Shown here: in pieces, positions 13,941 through 21,945 of the stretch
Layout: every line of letters starts with the position of its first letter
Position numbering within the stretch: the first letter of the stretch is position 1
Source: Gammaproteobacteria bacterium
Lineage (GTDB): Bacteria > Pseudomonadota > Gammaproteobacteria > Chromatiales > Chromatiaceae
Length of the DNA: 38,434 nucleotides
Reading direction: 5' to 3'
Assembly: GCA_008080925.1 (NCBI GenBank)
Contig: VMDJ01000165.1
Span: forward strand, 1-38,434
Made by a program: the position numbers and the translations under genes
Notes under the pieces: generated by a model
What the model saw: the letters and a program-made list of their open reading frames with translations, nothing else
Databases searched by the model: none
Told to the model about the DNA's origin: nothing

Positions 13941-16120
13941 GAATTACTGACCTCTAACACTTCTTGGGTTCGCTCACGCACCGGCAAGCTTATCTGAATA
14001 CTAGCACCACCTTCTTGACGATTTGATGCGCGGCAGGTGCCACCATGCTCACCAATAATACGTTTCACAATCGCCAGACCTAGACCCGTACCTTTCGGTT
14101 TGTTCGTCACGTAAGGCTCAAACACTTGGCCTAAGGAGTCGGCATCAAAACCGCCACCATCATCTTCGATACGTAACCTAAAGCGCATCGCACCACTGGA
14201 TTTCGATTGGCCAATCTCAGTGATGACTCGCACTTTACCGTCTTTATCACCAAGCGCTTCGAGGCCATTTTTAACCAAGTTATGAATAACCTGCCGTAAG
14301 CGTACCGGATCGCCTTCGATCTTCACGCCTTTTGCGCCCGGCGTGTACACAACTGGCGATTGCGCTGTTTCGTAAAGCGCTAAAACATCACCGATAAAGT
14401 TATCAATGGTGATTAAGCGGCTATCCATCTTCGATGGCTTCGCGTACTCGGAAAAATCATTCACCATCGACTTCAATGCATCAACCTGATTAACAATGGT
14501 CGTGGTCGAACGATCCAACACGCGTGCTTCCTCTTCGGACATCTTCTTTAGGTAGTGATGTCGCAAACGCTCGGAAGCTAACTGAATTGGCGTGAGTGGA
14601 TTTTTAATCTCATGCGCCAACCGTCGCGCAACCTCTGCCCATGCTGCATCTTTCTGCGCATGTACCAGCTCAGTAACATCGTCGAATACCAGCACATGAC
14701 CTTGTTCTTTAGCTGACGCAGCGGGTAATACAGAGTGACGACATAATAATGTCTGGTGTCCATTTTCTCGATACAAAGTGATCTGCGTATTAGCAGGCAA
14801 TGCTTCGCCTTGTATTGATTGCCACATGCGATCAACAAAGGGGTCAAGCACCGGCTTCTTCTCACCCAGACTCGTTAATGGTCGCTTTTTAAACTCACTC
14901 AGCGGCAAGCCCAAAACCATCTCTGCCGCCAAGTTTGCGGTGGTGATCTTGCCGTGTTTATCAAGCGCAATAACCCCTGTGGTCAAAGCGCCCATCACTG
15001 TTTCGAGGTAGTTATGCTGAAGCTGTAATTCGTTCTTACTCATCTCGGCGGCATAACGTGCACGACCAATTCTTTGCGTCATTTGGTTAAACGAATCAAC
15101 TAAGAAGCTCAACTCATCATCCACTTTAGGCATTGGCACTTGAGTGTCATACATACCCACAGCGACCTTTTGTGTCGCTATCGAGATATCCCTGACTGGG
15201 CGGACCAGTTGGCGCGAGGTATAAAGCGCACCCCATATCGCACCAAAAACCGCTAATACAGCAGCCAGCGCCAAGGTGACGGCAAAGATGTCAAAGATCG
15301 CGTCTCGTGTCGTACTTGTGCTTCTGTATTCTTCAAGCGAACCCTGAACCTGTTTAATCAACGCCTGCAAACGGTCAGGCATGGGATATAAGGCTTGCAA
15401 CATCAGCTCACCACGTTGACGAGGATCTGCGGCAAGCACCTTGATATAGCTTTGCTGATCTGCCCCCATCTCAAACATGGCCTGGCTTGCGCCTTCGCGA
15501 ACGGCGACAAAAGCCTCATCCGAAAATAACTGCGAAACGAATTCTGTGTTTTCACGACTCGTCGCTGCTGGTGCGCCCGATAAGCGATAGGCAATTAATT
15601 CAACCGCATCGGATTTAAGACGCGCTTCATCTAAGGCAAAGCCCAACGCCATCTCTGATGCATCATCGAGTTGCGCCAAGATACGTTCGGTTTCTTTGAC
15701 CAATCCCTTTTTATGCAGATCGAGTGCAGTTTGACCCAGTGCGTTTGCGCCATTCATTGCATCTTCAATTGAGACTTCGAACCAACTATCAACGCCCTTA
15801 GATAAGAACTGCCATGAATAAAAATACACGATAGCAACCGGCGCAAAGGACAATAAGATAAATAGTCGCGCTAAGCGTACATTCAGACGTACACCAGGCT
15901 CACGGCGACGATACTCTCGCCACAGACGGAACAGGTTGACGCCAACCACACCGGTTAGCGTGATCAAACCAATTGCCGTAAAGACCATCAATGGGATAAA
16001 CCAATCGTCTGCCAAGACACTGGTTTGCTGGATCGCCTCGCTCATCAAATAAAGCGAACCAAAGATCAGTGCAACTAACACCAGCATCGCAAGGACATCT
16101 ATGCGACGACGATCACTCAT
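13937..16120 (-). CDS. NtrY-type membrane sensor histidine kinase
   Basis: A 727-residue sensor kinase with four predicted membrane helices (about 8-28, 40-62, 84-103, 275-300). Between helices 3 and 4 is a periplasmic loop of roughly 170 residues. After helix 4 come a HAMP linker, a PAS domain (about 365-485), and a HisKA domain with AHEIKNPLTPIQLASERLR (phospho-acceptor His503). The ATPase domain has N-box HNLVKNGLEAL, G1 DDGGGF and G2 GTGLGLAIV. It is the cognate kinase of the adjacent NtrX-type regulator by overlap and order. The signal is unknown. NtrYX pairs in other proteobacteria have been tied to nitrogen, redox, envelope or respiratory control. The start overlaps the preceding gene by ATGA. 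Confidence 0.94.
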   Translation of the reverse strand: MSDRRRIDVLAMLVLVALIFGSLYLMSEAIQQTSVLADDWFIPLMVFTAIGLITLTGVVGVNLFRLWREYRRREPGVRLNVRLARLFILLSFAPVAIVYFYSWQFLSKGVDSWFEVSIEDAMNGANALGQTALDLHKKGLVKETERILAQLDDASEMALGFALDEARLKSDAVELIAYRLSGAPAATSRENTEFVSQLFSDEAFVAVREGASQAMFEMGADQQSYIKVLAADPRQRGELMLQALYPMPDRLQALIKQVQGSLEEYRSTSTTRDAIFDIFAVTLALAAVLAVFGAIWGALYTSRQLVRPVRDISIATQKVAVGMYDTQVPMPKVDDELSFLVDSFNQMTQRIGRARYAAEMSKNELQLQHNYLETVMGALTTGVIALDKHGKITTANLAAEMVLGLPLSEFKKRPLTSLGEKKPVLDPFVDRMWQSIQGEALPANTQITLYRENGHQTLLCRHSVLPAASAKEQGHVLVFDDVTELVHAQKDAAWAEVARRLAHEIKNPLTPIQLASERLRHHYLKKMSEEEARVLDRSTTTIVNQVDALKSMVNDFSEYAKPSKMDSRLITIDNFIGDVLALYETAQSPVVYTPGAKGVKIEGDPVRLRQVIHNLVKNGLEALGDKDGKVRVITEIGQSKSSGAMRFRLRIEDDGGGFDADSLGQVFEPYVTNKPKGTGLGLAIVKRIIGEHGGTCRASNRQEGGASIQISLPVRERTQEVLEVSNS

Positions 16121-16662
16121 GGTTTAAAGCCTTGTACTACGGTTTCTGCACTAAGTGACCAATCTGTTGATATGTAGGCTTTTGGACGAAGCGGCAGTGG
16201 TAACGCCTCAATATCTAACTTTGCATCAAGCTCGACATTATAGGCTTCTGACTTGTTTAGCTTTGCCACCTCAATCAATGGCATCGATTGAATTTCACCC
16301 AGCTGAGTTAACGCCGCAGCTAATGTCGCTCGCTTTGTCACGCTACCACTATCGAGACGTTTTAATTCATACGCCTTTTCGAGCAATCGATAGCGTAAGA
16401 CGCTACGCATACGATATTCAGCAATGTCTTTAGTCCAAACCCATGCGCCTTGCTCTCGCACTTGAATATGCTTTTCAAAGGTAATTGGCACGCCGTTTTG
16501 CAACGCCTCGATCACAGCAGGTGACAAGGTGATTTTCATCGAACCATTTAGCATCAAACGCTGATCATCACTGACGGTCAGCGTGACGTTTTCATACGCC
16601 ATATCGGCATGGCTCGCACAAGCCAGGAACATCACCAGAACGAAACTAAGCAGTCGTTGCAT
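16117..16662 (-). CDS. DUF4390-like secreted protein
   Basis: The best start is the ATG at 16662, preceded by GGAAAAG. A longer frame from 16695 adds 11 residues before a clear signal peptide. From 16662 it is a 181-residue protein with a Sec signal (MQRLLSFVLVMFLACASHA) and a beta-rich mature domain without Cys: YENVTLTVSDDQRLMLNGSMKITL, ALQNGVPITFEKHIQV, YRLRYRLLEKAYEL-like and PLPLRPKAYISTDWSLSAE segments. This is the DUF4390 pattern, commonly found directly upstream of NtrY-type kinases in gammaproteobacteria. Function unknown; by location and overlap it may be a periplasmic partner of the kinase. It overlaps the end of rsmB by 17 bases. Confidence 0.82.
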   Translation of the reverse strand: MQRLLSFVLVMFLACASHADMAYENVTLTVSDDQRLMLNGSMKITLSPAVIEALQNGVPITFEKHIQVREQGAWVWTKDIAEYRMRSVLRYRLLEKAYELKRLDSGSVTKRATLAAALTQLGEIQSMPLIEVAKLNKSEAYNVELDAKLDIEALPLPLRPKAYISTDWSLSAETVVQGFKP

Positions 16663-17965
16663 TGGTCTTTTCCAATAAGGCATAAAAAAATCCATCCATC
16701 GTCATTTCACCGGGCAAGGTCTGACGCCCTATTGCGCGCGTATGCCCCCAAGTTACATCGATAGGTATGACCTTTACACCTGGCTGACGTTCCATAAAAG
16801 CTTGAATCTGCTGCTCATTCTCTTTTGGCATCAAGGAGCAGGTCACATAAAGAAGCTTACCGCCCGGCGCCAAACATTCCCACAAGGAATCTAGAATTTT
16901 AGCTTGGCGAACGGCTAAGTCCTCAATATCCGTCGCTCGTCTTAACATGCGCACATCTGGATGACGACGCATCACCCCCGTTGCAGAACAAGGCGCATCC
17001 AACAAGATGCGATCAAATGGCTGATTTCGCCAAGCTTGTGGTGGGTTTTCGGCATCAAGGACTTGCAAACTCAAGGTCACACCACAGCGCTCAGCATTTT
17101 GTGCCACACGCTCCAAACGCTGCTCATCGATATCACAAGCGGTGAGTGTTATCTCTGGCTGATGCTGTGCCAAATGCATACTTTTACCACCAGGCGCGGC
17201 ACATGCATCTAAAACACGCTGACCCGCGTGCAGATCTAGCAACTCAGCAGAAAGTTGTGCGCCGGCATCTTGTATAGACACCAGTCCCTCATCAAAACCT
17301 GGCAACTGAAAAACACCCATGGGCTTATCAAGCACCAGCGCAGAAGGTACTGCCTCCAAAGGTTCAGCCTGAATATCACATGAAGCTAGTTGATTAAGAT
17401 ACTCGTCACGTGCGACCTTGTGCGTATTGACGCGCAAGGTCATCGGTGCGCGTTCTTGCAGTGCCGACAAGATGGACTCAATTTTTTCCGGCCATGCCTT
17501 CTGTAAAGCTTTCACAAACCACTTGGGCTGCGCATACGCAATCGATAAATCATTACCGAGTAACGCATTTAACTCTGATGCATCGTCCTGCATCTCGCGT
17601 TGAACTTTTCTAAGTAAGCCATTAGCGAGCTTATCTGCCCACGGCTTATCCAGCTCACGCACCAACTCAACAATAGAAGAGATCGCGGCATGCTCTGCGG
17701 TACGGCTATGCAATAGCTGCCAAACACCTAACATCAGAGCGACATGCACATCGCGATCTTTATCCTTAAACGGTTTTTGTAAGCGGGCAGCAACAATGGC
17801 ATGGCATTGTCTAAACCAACGCGCCAAACCATACGAACTATCAGCCACTGAACGGCGATCAAGCTCAGATAAGTCTTTTGCGTTTTGTTCTATGACCGCA
17901 TCTAAAGAGCGACCATCCATTACCCCAAGGATGTTATCGACAACAAGACGACGCGAAGAGACCAT
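16646..17965 (-). CDS. rsmB: 16S rRNA m5C967 methyltransferase RsmB (Sun/Fmu)
   Basis: A 439-residue methyltransferase. An N-terminal NusB-like RNA-binding domain (about 1-140) is followed by a Rossmann methyltransferase with SAM motif I, DACAAPGGKSMHLA. Motif IV is LLDAPCSATGVMRRHPD and motif VI is YVTCSLMPKEN. The two Cys of these motifs are the pair used for m5C formation and release. It methylates C967 of 16S rRNA. The ATG follows the fmt stop by 3 bases, the usual fmt-rsmB coupling. Confidence 0.97.
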   Translation of the reverse strand: MVSSRRLVVDNILGVMDGRSLDAVIEQNAKDLSELDRRSVADSSYGLARWFRQCHAIVAARLQKPFKDKDRDVHVALMLGVWQLLHSRTAEHAAISSIVELVRELDKPWADKLANGLLRKVQREMQDDASELNALLGNDLSIAYAQPKWFVKALQKAWPEKIESILSALQERAPMTLRVNTHKVARDEYLNQLASCDIQAEPLEAVPSALVLDKPMGVFQLPGFDEGLVSIQDAGAQLSAELLDLHAGQRVLDACAAPGGKSMHLAQHQPEITLTACDIDEQRLERVAQNAERCGVTLSLQVLDAENPPQAWRNQPFDRILLDAPCSATGVMRRHPDVRMLRRATDIEDLAVRQAKILDSLWECLAPGGKLLYVTCSLMPKENEQQIQAFMERQPGVKVIPIDVTWGHTRAIGRQTLPGEMTMDGFFYALLEKTNATTA

Positions 17966-17968
17966 GCA

Positions 17969-18907
17969 TTAATCGCCTAGGATTACGCCTTGAATATCTT
18001 GCGCATTGATAAAATCTTGCGCACTCATCGCACGCTTACCGGGCATTTGTAATTGCGTAATACGTAGCAAACCATCACCTGTTGCGACATCAATGCCATC
18101 CCGAGAGGCGGACATCACCATGCCCGGCTGAGCTGCTTCACCTTTGATGGCATAAGCAGACCAGATGCGTATAAAGGCATCTTCATAACGCGTTTGTGCC
18201 ACCGGCCAAGGATTAAAAGCTCGCACTAGTCGCTCAATGTCTTGTGCCGATTGCTGCCAATCGATGGTTGCTTCTTTTTTATCTAACTTCTTTGCGTAAT
18301 TTGCCAACTCATCATTTTGAGCGACAGGTATACAACTCGGATCTTCAAGCATCGGGAGCGCTTTAATTAATGCACTGGCACCTAACTCAGCCAGCTTGTC
18401 ATGCAGAGTGCCACCGGTTTCGTCTTCTTCTAGCGTCACTCGCTCCATTAAAAAAACAGGGCCCGTATCTAAGCCTTTTTCCATCTGCATGATGGCAACA
18501 CCTGACTCTTTATCACCAGCAAGTACAGCGCGTTGAATCGGAGCCGCACCACGCCAACGCGGCAGCAATGAGGCATGAATATTGATACATCCTAAGCGAG
18601 GCGCATCGAGCACACTCTCGGGCAACAACAAGCCATAGGCCACTACCACCATCAAATCCGCTTGATATTTTTTCAGCTGCTCAACGTCAGCGGCATCTTT
18701 AAAGTTAATCGGCTGCTCTACGGGGATACCCGCATCAAATGCAACCGCTTTAACTGGGCTCGGGGTTAATTTTCGGCCACGCCCTGACGGACGATCAGGC
18801 TGGGTATAGACAGCAACCACCTCATGTTCCGAGTCCATAAGTGCCTTGAGTGGCAACACAGAAAAGTCCGGCGTACCGGCGAAAATAATACGTAAGGCGT
18901 TGCTCAT
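17969..18907 (-). CDS. fmt: methionyl-tRNA formyltransferase
   Basis: A 312-residue Fmt (E. coli 315) that formylates initiator Met-tRNA with 10-formyl-THF. The catalytic domain has IIFAGTPDFSV at the N-terminus, the basic PDRPSGRGRKLTPSPVK loop that enters the acceptor stem, the active-site NIHASLLPRWRGAAP (Asn and His) and GLDTGPV (Asp). The C-terminal domain (about 205-312) binds tRNA. It lies 31 bases after def, in the def-fmt-rsmB unit. Confidence 0.98.
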   Translation of the reverse strand: MSNALRIIFAGTPDFSVLPLKALMDSEHEVVAVYTQPDRPSGRGRKLTPSPVKAVAFDAGIPVEQPINFKDAADVEQLKKYQADLMVVVAYGLLLPESVLDAPRLGCINIHASLLPRWRGAAPIQRAVLAGDKESGVAIMQMEKGLDTGPVFLMERVTLEEDETGGTLHDKLAELGASALIKALPMLEDPSCIPVAQNDELANYAKKLDKKEATIDWQQSAQDIERLVRAFNPWPVAQTRYEDAFIRIWSAYAIKGEAAQPGMVMSASRDGIDVATGDGLLRITQLQMPGKRAMSAQDFINAQDIQGVILGD

Positions 18908-18937
18908 GGCTGCTTCCCGTAACGGCGAAACGAACGG

Positions 18938-19441
18938 TTAAGCTCGTTGACGGTTTTCTTTTTCTAGTTTTGTACGGATACGTTGACGCTTAAGCGTTGA
19001 GAGATAGTCGACAAACAATTTGCCATCGAGATGATCGATTTCATGTTGGATACAAACCGCCAGCAAACCTTCCGCTTCCATCTCCACCGACTCGCCATCT
19101 CGATTAAGAAATTTGACAGTTATCTTATCTGCACGTTGCACCATCTCGAAAACGCCAGGGACCGATAAGCAGCCCTCTTTCATTTCCTCGATGCCGTCCT
19201 TGCTGGTGATCTCAGGGTTAATTAGTGCCAAAGGCTCATCTTGATCCTCTGAAATATCCACAGTGATCACGCGCATAGGCACATTCACTTGAATTGCCGC
19301 TAAGCCGATACCAGGTGCGTCGTACATAGTTTCAAACATGTCATCGACGAGCTGCTTAACCGAAGCATCCACCTGCTCAACAGGTTTGGCCACCTCACGA
19401 AGGCGGGGATCAGGAAAGTGCAAAATGTCGAGTAAAGCCAT
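18938..19441 (-). CDS. def: peptide deformylase
   Basis: A 167-residue type I deformylase that removes formyl from new proteins. It has all three metal-site motifs: GIGLAAIQV, EGCLSVPG (ligand Cys) and QHEIDHLDG (two ligand His and catalytic Glu). I use the ATG at 19441, giving MALLDILHFPDPRLREVAKPV, in line with known Def proteins. An in-frame TTG at 19450 would add three residues. Ribosome site is weak (GGTTGA). It is the first gene of a minus-strand run that continues to polA. Confidence 0.97.
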   Translation of the reverse strand: MALLDILHFPDPRLREVAKPVEQVDASVKQLVDDMFETMYDAPGIGLAAIQVNVPMRVITVDISEDQDEPLALINPEITSKDGIEEMKEGCLSVPGVFEMVQRADKITVKFLNRDGESVEMEAEGLLAVCIQHEIDHLDGKLFVDYLSTLKRQRIRTKLEKENRQRA

Positions 19442-19601
19442 TGTTTTCAACCAAATTCAGCGTCATTTCGGCACTCATTCGGTGACTGCAGAATCCATTT
19501 AGTTCTACCAAGGTCTGCCGAAAAGGCCTCTCATCTGAAAATGATACCTCAAAGCACCGGTCATGGAGACCTTTGCAACGAGTATAAATGGAAGAATTCC
19601 C

Positions 19602-20111
19602 ATGAAAAAAACTCTTTTTAGCTCACTTTTGTCGCTATCTGCGGGCATCTTTTTATTAACGGCGGCTGCACAAGCTGATGTGCTGAAAATCAAACCGTCC
19701 CATCCTGATCGTTATACCGTGGTGAAAGGCGATACCCTGTGGGATATCTCAGGCCGCTTTTTAGAACACCCTTGGCAATGGCCAGAAATTTGGCAGATTA
19801 ATCCACAAATTGAAGACCCTCATTGGATCTATCCGGGTGATGTTGTGGAATTGGTCTACATCAATGGCAAACCACAGCTGCGCAAAGCCAGTGGTCGTGT
19901 TGTGTTAACGCCACAAATGCGCATCCGTGATGTTGCCGAACCGGTTCGTGTCATTCCGATTAATGCGATTAAGCCCGTGCTTGAATCAGGCTATGTGGTT
20001 GATTCTGTTGGCCTTGCGATGGTGTACAAAACCTTTGATCAGGTGAGTTATGCCCTTGTGATGGAGTCCCATCGTGGAATTCAGATTGGAGATCATCTGC
20101 GACAGCCCTAA
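19602..20111 (+). CDS. LysM-domain protein, unusually short
   Basis: The start is the ATG at 19602, preceded by GGAAG and opening a Sec signal peptide (about 1-25, ending AAAQA). The upstream in-frame ATG at 19563 would put 13 residues before it and is rejected. The 169-residue product has one LysM domain (about 37-88: YTVVKGDTLWDISGRFL to YPGDVVEL), which should bind peptidoglycan in the periplasm. Homologues beside dprA, such as the one in Pseudomonas, are about twice as long. Here residues up to about 135 match their N-terminal half, and the last about 34 (VGLAMVYKTFDQVSYALV to the C-terminus) match their extreme C-terminus, with the middle absent in frame. It is divergent from def and lies 11 bases before dprA. 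Confidence 0.88.
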   Translation: MKKTLFSSLLSLSAGIFLLTAAAQADVLKIKPSHPDRYTVVKGDTLWDISGRFLEHPWQWPEIWQINPQIEDPHWIYPGDVVELVYINGKPQLRKASGRVVLTPQMRIRDVAEPVRVIPINAIKPVLESGYVVDSVGLAMVYKTFDQVSYALVMESHRGIQIGDHLRQP

Positions 20112-20122
20112 ACTGTTTGCTT

Positions 20123-21238
20123 ATGAAATCATCTTCACCTGACATTTCAGATAGCGATAGCAATGCCCGTGATTGGCTATCGCTGATTCGCGCCCCCGGT
20201 CTTGGGCCCGCAACGCTCAAACCTTTTTTTGACAGTTCGAGCAGCATTAGCGAGCTGCTTTCTCAGCTGCGTCAATCATCAGATACGCGTGTAAAAAAAG
20301 CACTCGATGGCATCGATGAGGCGCAAATTGAGTCTGATGAGAATTGGCTTAATTCAAGCGAAAATCAGCTCATTCACTATTTTTCGCCACAATACCCCGC
20401 ATTTTTGCGCGAGTTGCCTGATGCGCCTATTGCCCTCTTTGCGCGTGGCGATACCGAACTTTTAGGCTTCCCACAGCTCGCCATAGTGGGCAGCCGAAGC
20501 GCCACTCAAGGTGGCTTAGTGAATGCGGGGGCTTTTGCCGAATTCCTAGCCAAGAACGGCATTGTCATCACCAGTGGCTTAGCCAAAGGCATCGATGCCG
20601 CGGCTCATAAAGGCGCCTTAGCAGCTAATGGCGGCACCATCGCCATCATGGGAACGGGGCTTGACCGGATTTACCCTGCCGAGCACAAAGAGCTCGCTCA
20701 TCAGATCGCCGACAACGGCTTAATTCTTACCGAATATCCTCCCGGTACAGGCCCACATCCCGGCAATTTTCCACGGCGCAATCGCCTGATCGCAGGGCTT
20801 TCACTCGGCACCCTGGTGGTCGAAGCTGCAGTAAAAAGCGGATCACTCATCACGGCAAGACTTGCATCTGAAATGGGCCGTGATGTCTTTGCTATCCCAG
20901 GTTCGATTCACAACCCGATGGCACGCGGCTGCCACGCATTGATTCGTCAGGGCGCGAAACTTGTCGAAACGGCAGAAGATATCGTTGAAGAGCTGCTACC
21001 AAAACTATCGACCTCGGAAAAACCGGCAGACGCATCGGAAGCGCTCGAGGTTTCAGCTCAAATCGATGCCGATCACGCAGCAATTTTGGATGCGATGGGA
21101 TTTGATCCGGTGACCACCGATCAGATCGTTGAAAATAGCCCTTTCAATGCCGCGGAAGTCTCGTCGATTTTGCTCTTGCTCGAACTGCAAGGTCATGTAT
21201 TATCAGAATCAGGTGGACGGTTCATTCGGCTACGTTAA
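20123..21238 (+). CDS. dprA: DNA-processing protein DprA (Smf)
   Basis: A 371-residue DprA from the ATG at 20123; an in-frame TTG two codons earlier is possible. It loads RecA on incoming single strands during natural transformation. An N-terminal helical region carries LIRAPGLGPATLKPFF. The Rossmann core has AIVGSRSAT, VITSGLAKGIDAAAHKGAL, GTGLDRIYPAEH, FPRRNRLIAGLS, VVEAAVKSGSLITARLA and VFAIPGSIHNPMARGCH. A winged-helix DML1-like domain closes the protein (about 310-371). The complete motif set suggests an active protein. No competence pili are in the window, so natural competence cannot be judged. No Shine-Dalgarno is evident, so coupling to the LysM gene is likely. Confidence 0.97.
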   Translation: MKSSSPDISDSDSNARDWLSLIRAPGLGPATLKPFFDSSSSISELLSQLRQSSDTRVKKALDGIDEAQIESDENWLNSSENQLIHYFSPQYPAFLRELPDAPIALFARGDTELLGFPQLAIVGSRSATQGGLVNAGAFAEFLAKNGIVITSGLAKGIDAAAHKGALAANGGTIAIMGTGLDRIYPAEHKELAHQIADNGLILTEYPPGTGPHPGNFPRRNRLIAGLSLGTLVVEAAVKSGSLITARLASEMGRDVFAIPGSIHNPMARGCHALIRQGAKLVETAEDIVEELLPKLSTSEKPADASEALEVSAQIDADHAAILDAMGFDPVTTDQIVENSPFNAAEVSSILLLLELQGHVLSESGGRFIRLR

Positions 21239-21338
21239 GGCAGTAAATGTTCAATCGAACAAATCACAATCTGACCTCATCACAGCGTTTCCAACAGACG
21301 CACAGCCACTCTTTCCCTCTTCGAAAAGGACTCTCAAC

Positions 21339-21821
21339 ATGAACGAAAATCTTATCGACGTTCTGGTTTACATCTATGAAAACTACATGGATAGCGAGCA
21401 GTCTGTGCCTGTCGACCAGATCACTTTAGAAGAAGAGTTGATCAGCGCCGGATTCCAGAAAGGTGAAGTGAACAAAGCCTTTGATTGGTTGGATGAACTC
21501 GCTTGGTGCCAAGGTAGCTTGAGCGAATATCGCGAGGCCCAACCTAATGGTGCGATCCGTGTCTACACCGATCTCGAGCAACAGAAGATGGACATAGACA
21601 TCCGCAGCTTGCTGATGAATCTTGAACAAATGTGCATTCTGGACCCAATGAGCCGCGAACTCGTTATTGAACGCTGCATGGCGATCGAGACCGAAGAGCT
21701 GACCACAGATGACGTTAAGTGGGTGGTTTTACTCGTTTTATTGAATCAGCCAGGCCAAGAAAACGCCTTCGCATTGATGGAAGAACTGGTCTACAACGGC
21801 GAGCCTCCATACCTTCATTAA
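21339..21821 (+). CDS. smg: Smg family protein (DUF494)
   Basis: The start is the ATG at 21339 with AAGGA 8 bases upstream, giving MNENLIDVLVYIYENYMDSE, the typical Smg N-terminus. A longer frame reaches back into dprA but is unlikely. The product is 160 residues, acidic and mostly helical, with no membrane segment or signal. Smg is widespread next to dprA in beta- and gammaproteobacteria, and its biochemical role is not known to me. It is separated from dprA by 100 bases and from topA by 124. Confidence 0.93.
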   Translation: MNENLIDVLVYIYENYMDSEQSVPVDQITLEEELISAGFQKGEVNKAFDWLDELAWCQGSLSEYREAQPNGAIRVYTDLEQQKMDIDIRSLLMNLEQMCILDPMSRELVIERCMAIETEELTTDDVKWVVLLVLLNQPGQENAFALMEELVYNGEPPYLH

Positions 21822-21830
21822 TACCTCGCT

Positions 21831-21873
21831 TGAGGGGGCTTAATTTGCCGCTCGGCTTGACACGACCCCTCAA
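21831..21873 (+). promoter_or_regulatory. inverted repeat and candidate -35 upstream of topA
   Basis: TTGAGGGG (21831-21838) and CCCCTCAA (21866-21873) form a perfect 8-bp inverted repeat around a 27-base loop. Inside it, at 21857-21862, is a consensus TTGACA. The best-placed -10 (TATCCG at 21881, spacing 18) is poor, and TATAAA at 21887 is too far at 24 bases, so the promoter is tentative. topA promoters are often sensitive to supercoiling and have unusual spacing. Confidence 0.35.
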
Positions 21874-21897
21874 TCAAAGATATCCGTATAAATAGGA

Positions 21898-21915
21898 CGC
21901 CGGCTGATGCCGGCG
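21898..21915 (+). promoter_or_regulatory. GC-rich hairpin in the topA leader
   Basis: CGCCGGC (21898-21904), loop TGAT, GCCGGCG (21909-21915): a perfect 7-bp all-GC stem, 30 bases before the topA ATG. Only a short T-rich stretch (ATTTCTTATCTT) follows. It could be a leader structure or a weak terminator of read-through from smg. Confidence 0.45.
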
Positions 21916-21945
21916 ATTTCTTATCTTAAAAACACTGGGATCACT

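Noticed and set aside
19583..19588. TATAAA as a -10 for the LysM gene
   Set aside because: It lies only 13 bases before the ATG and overlaps the ribosome site region, with no -35 at a usable distance.
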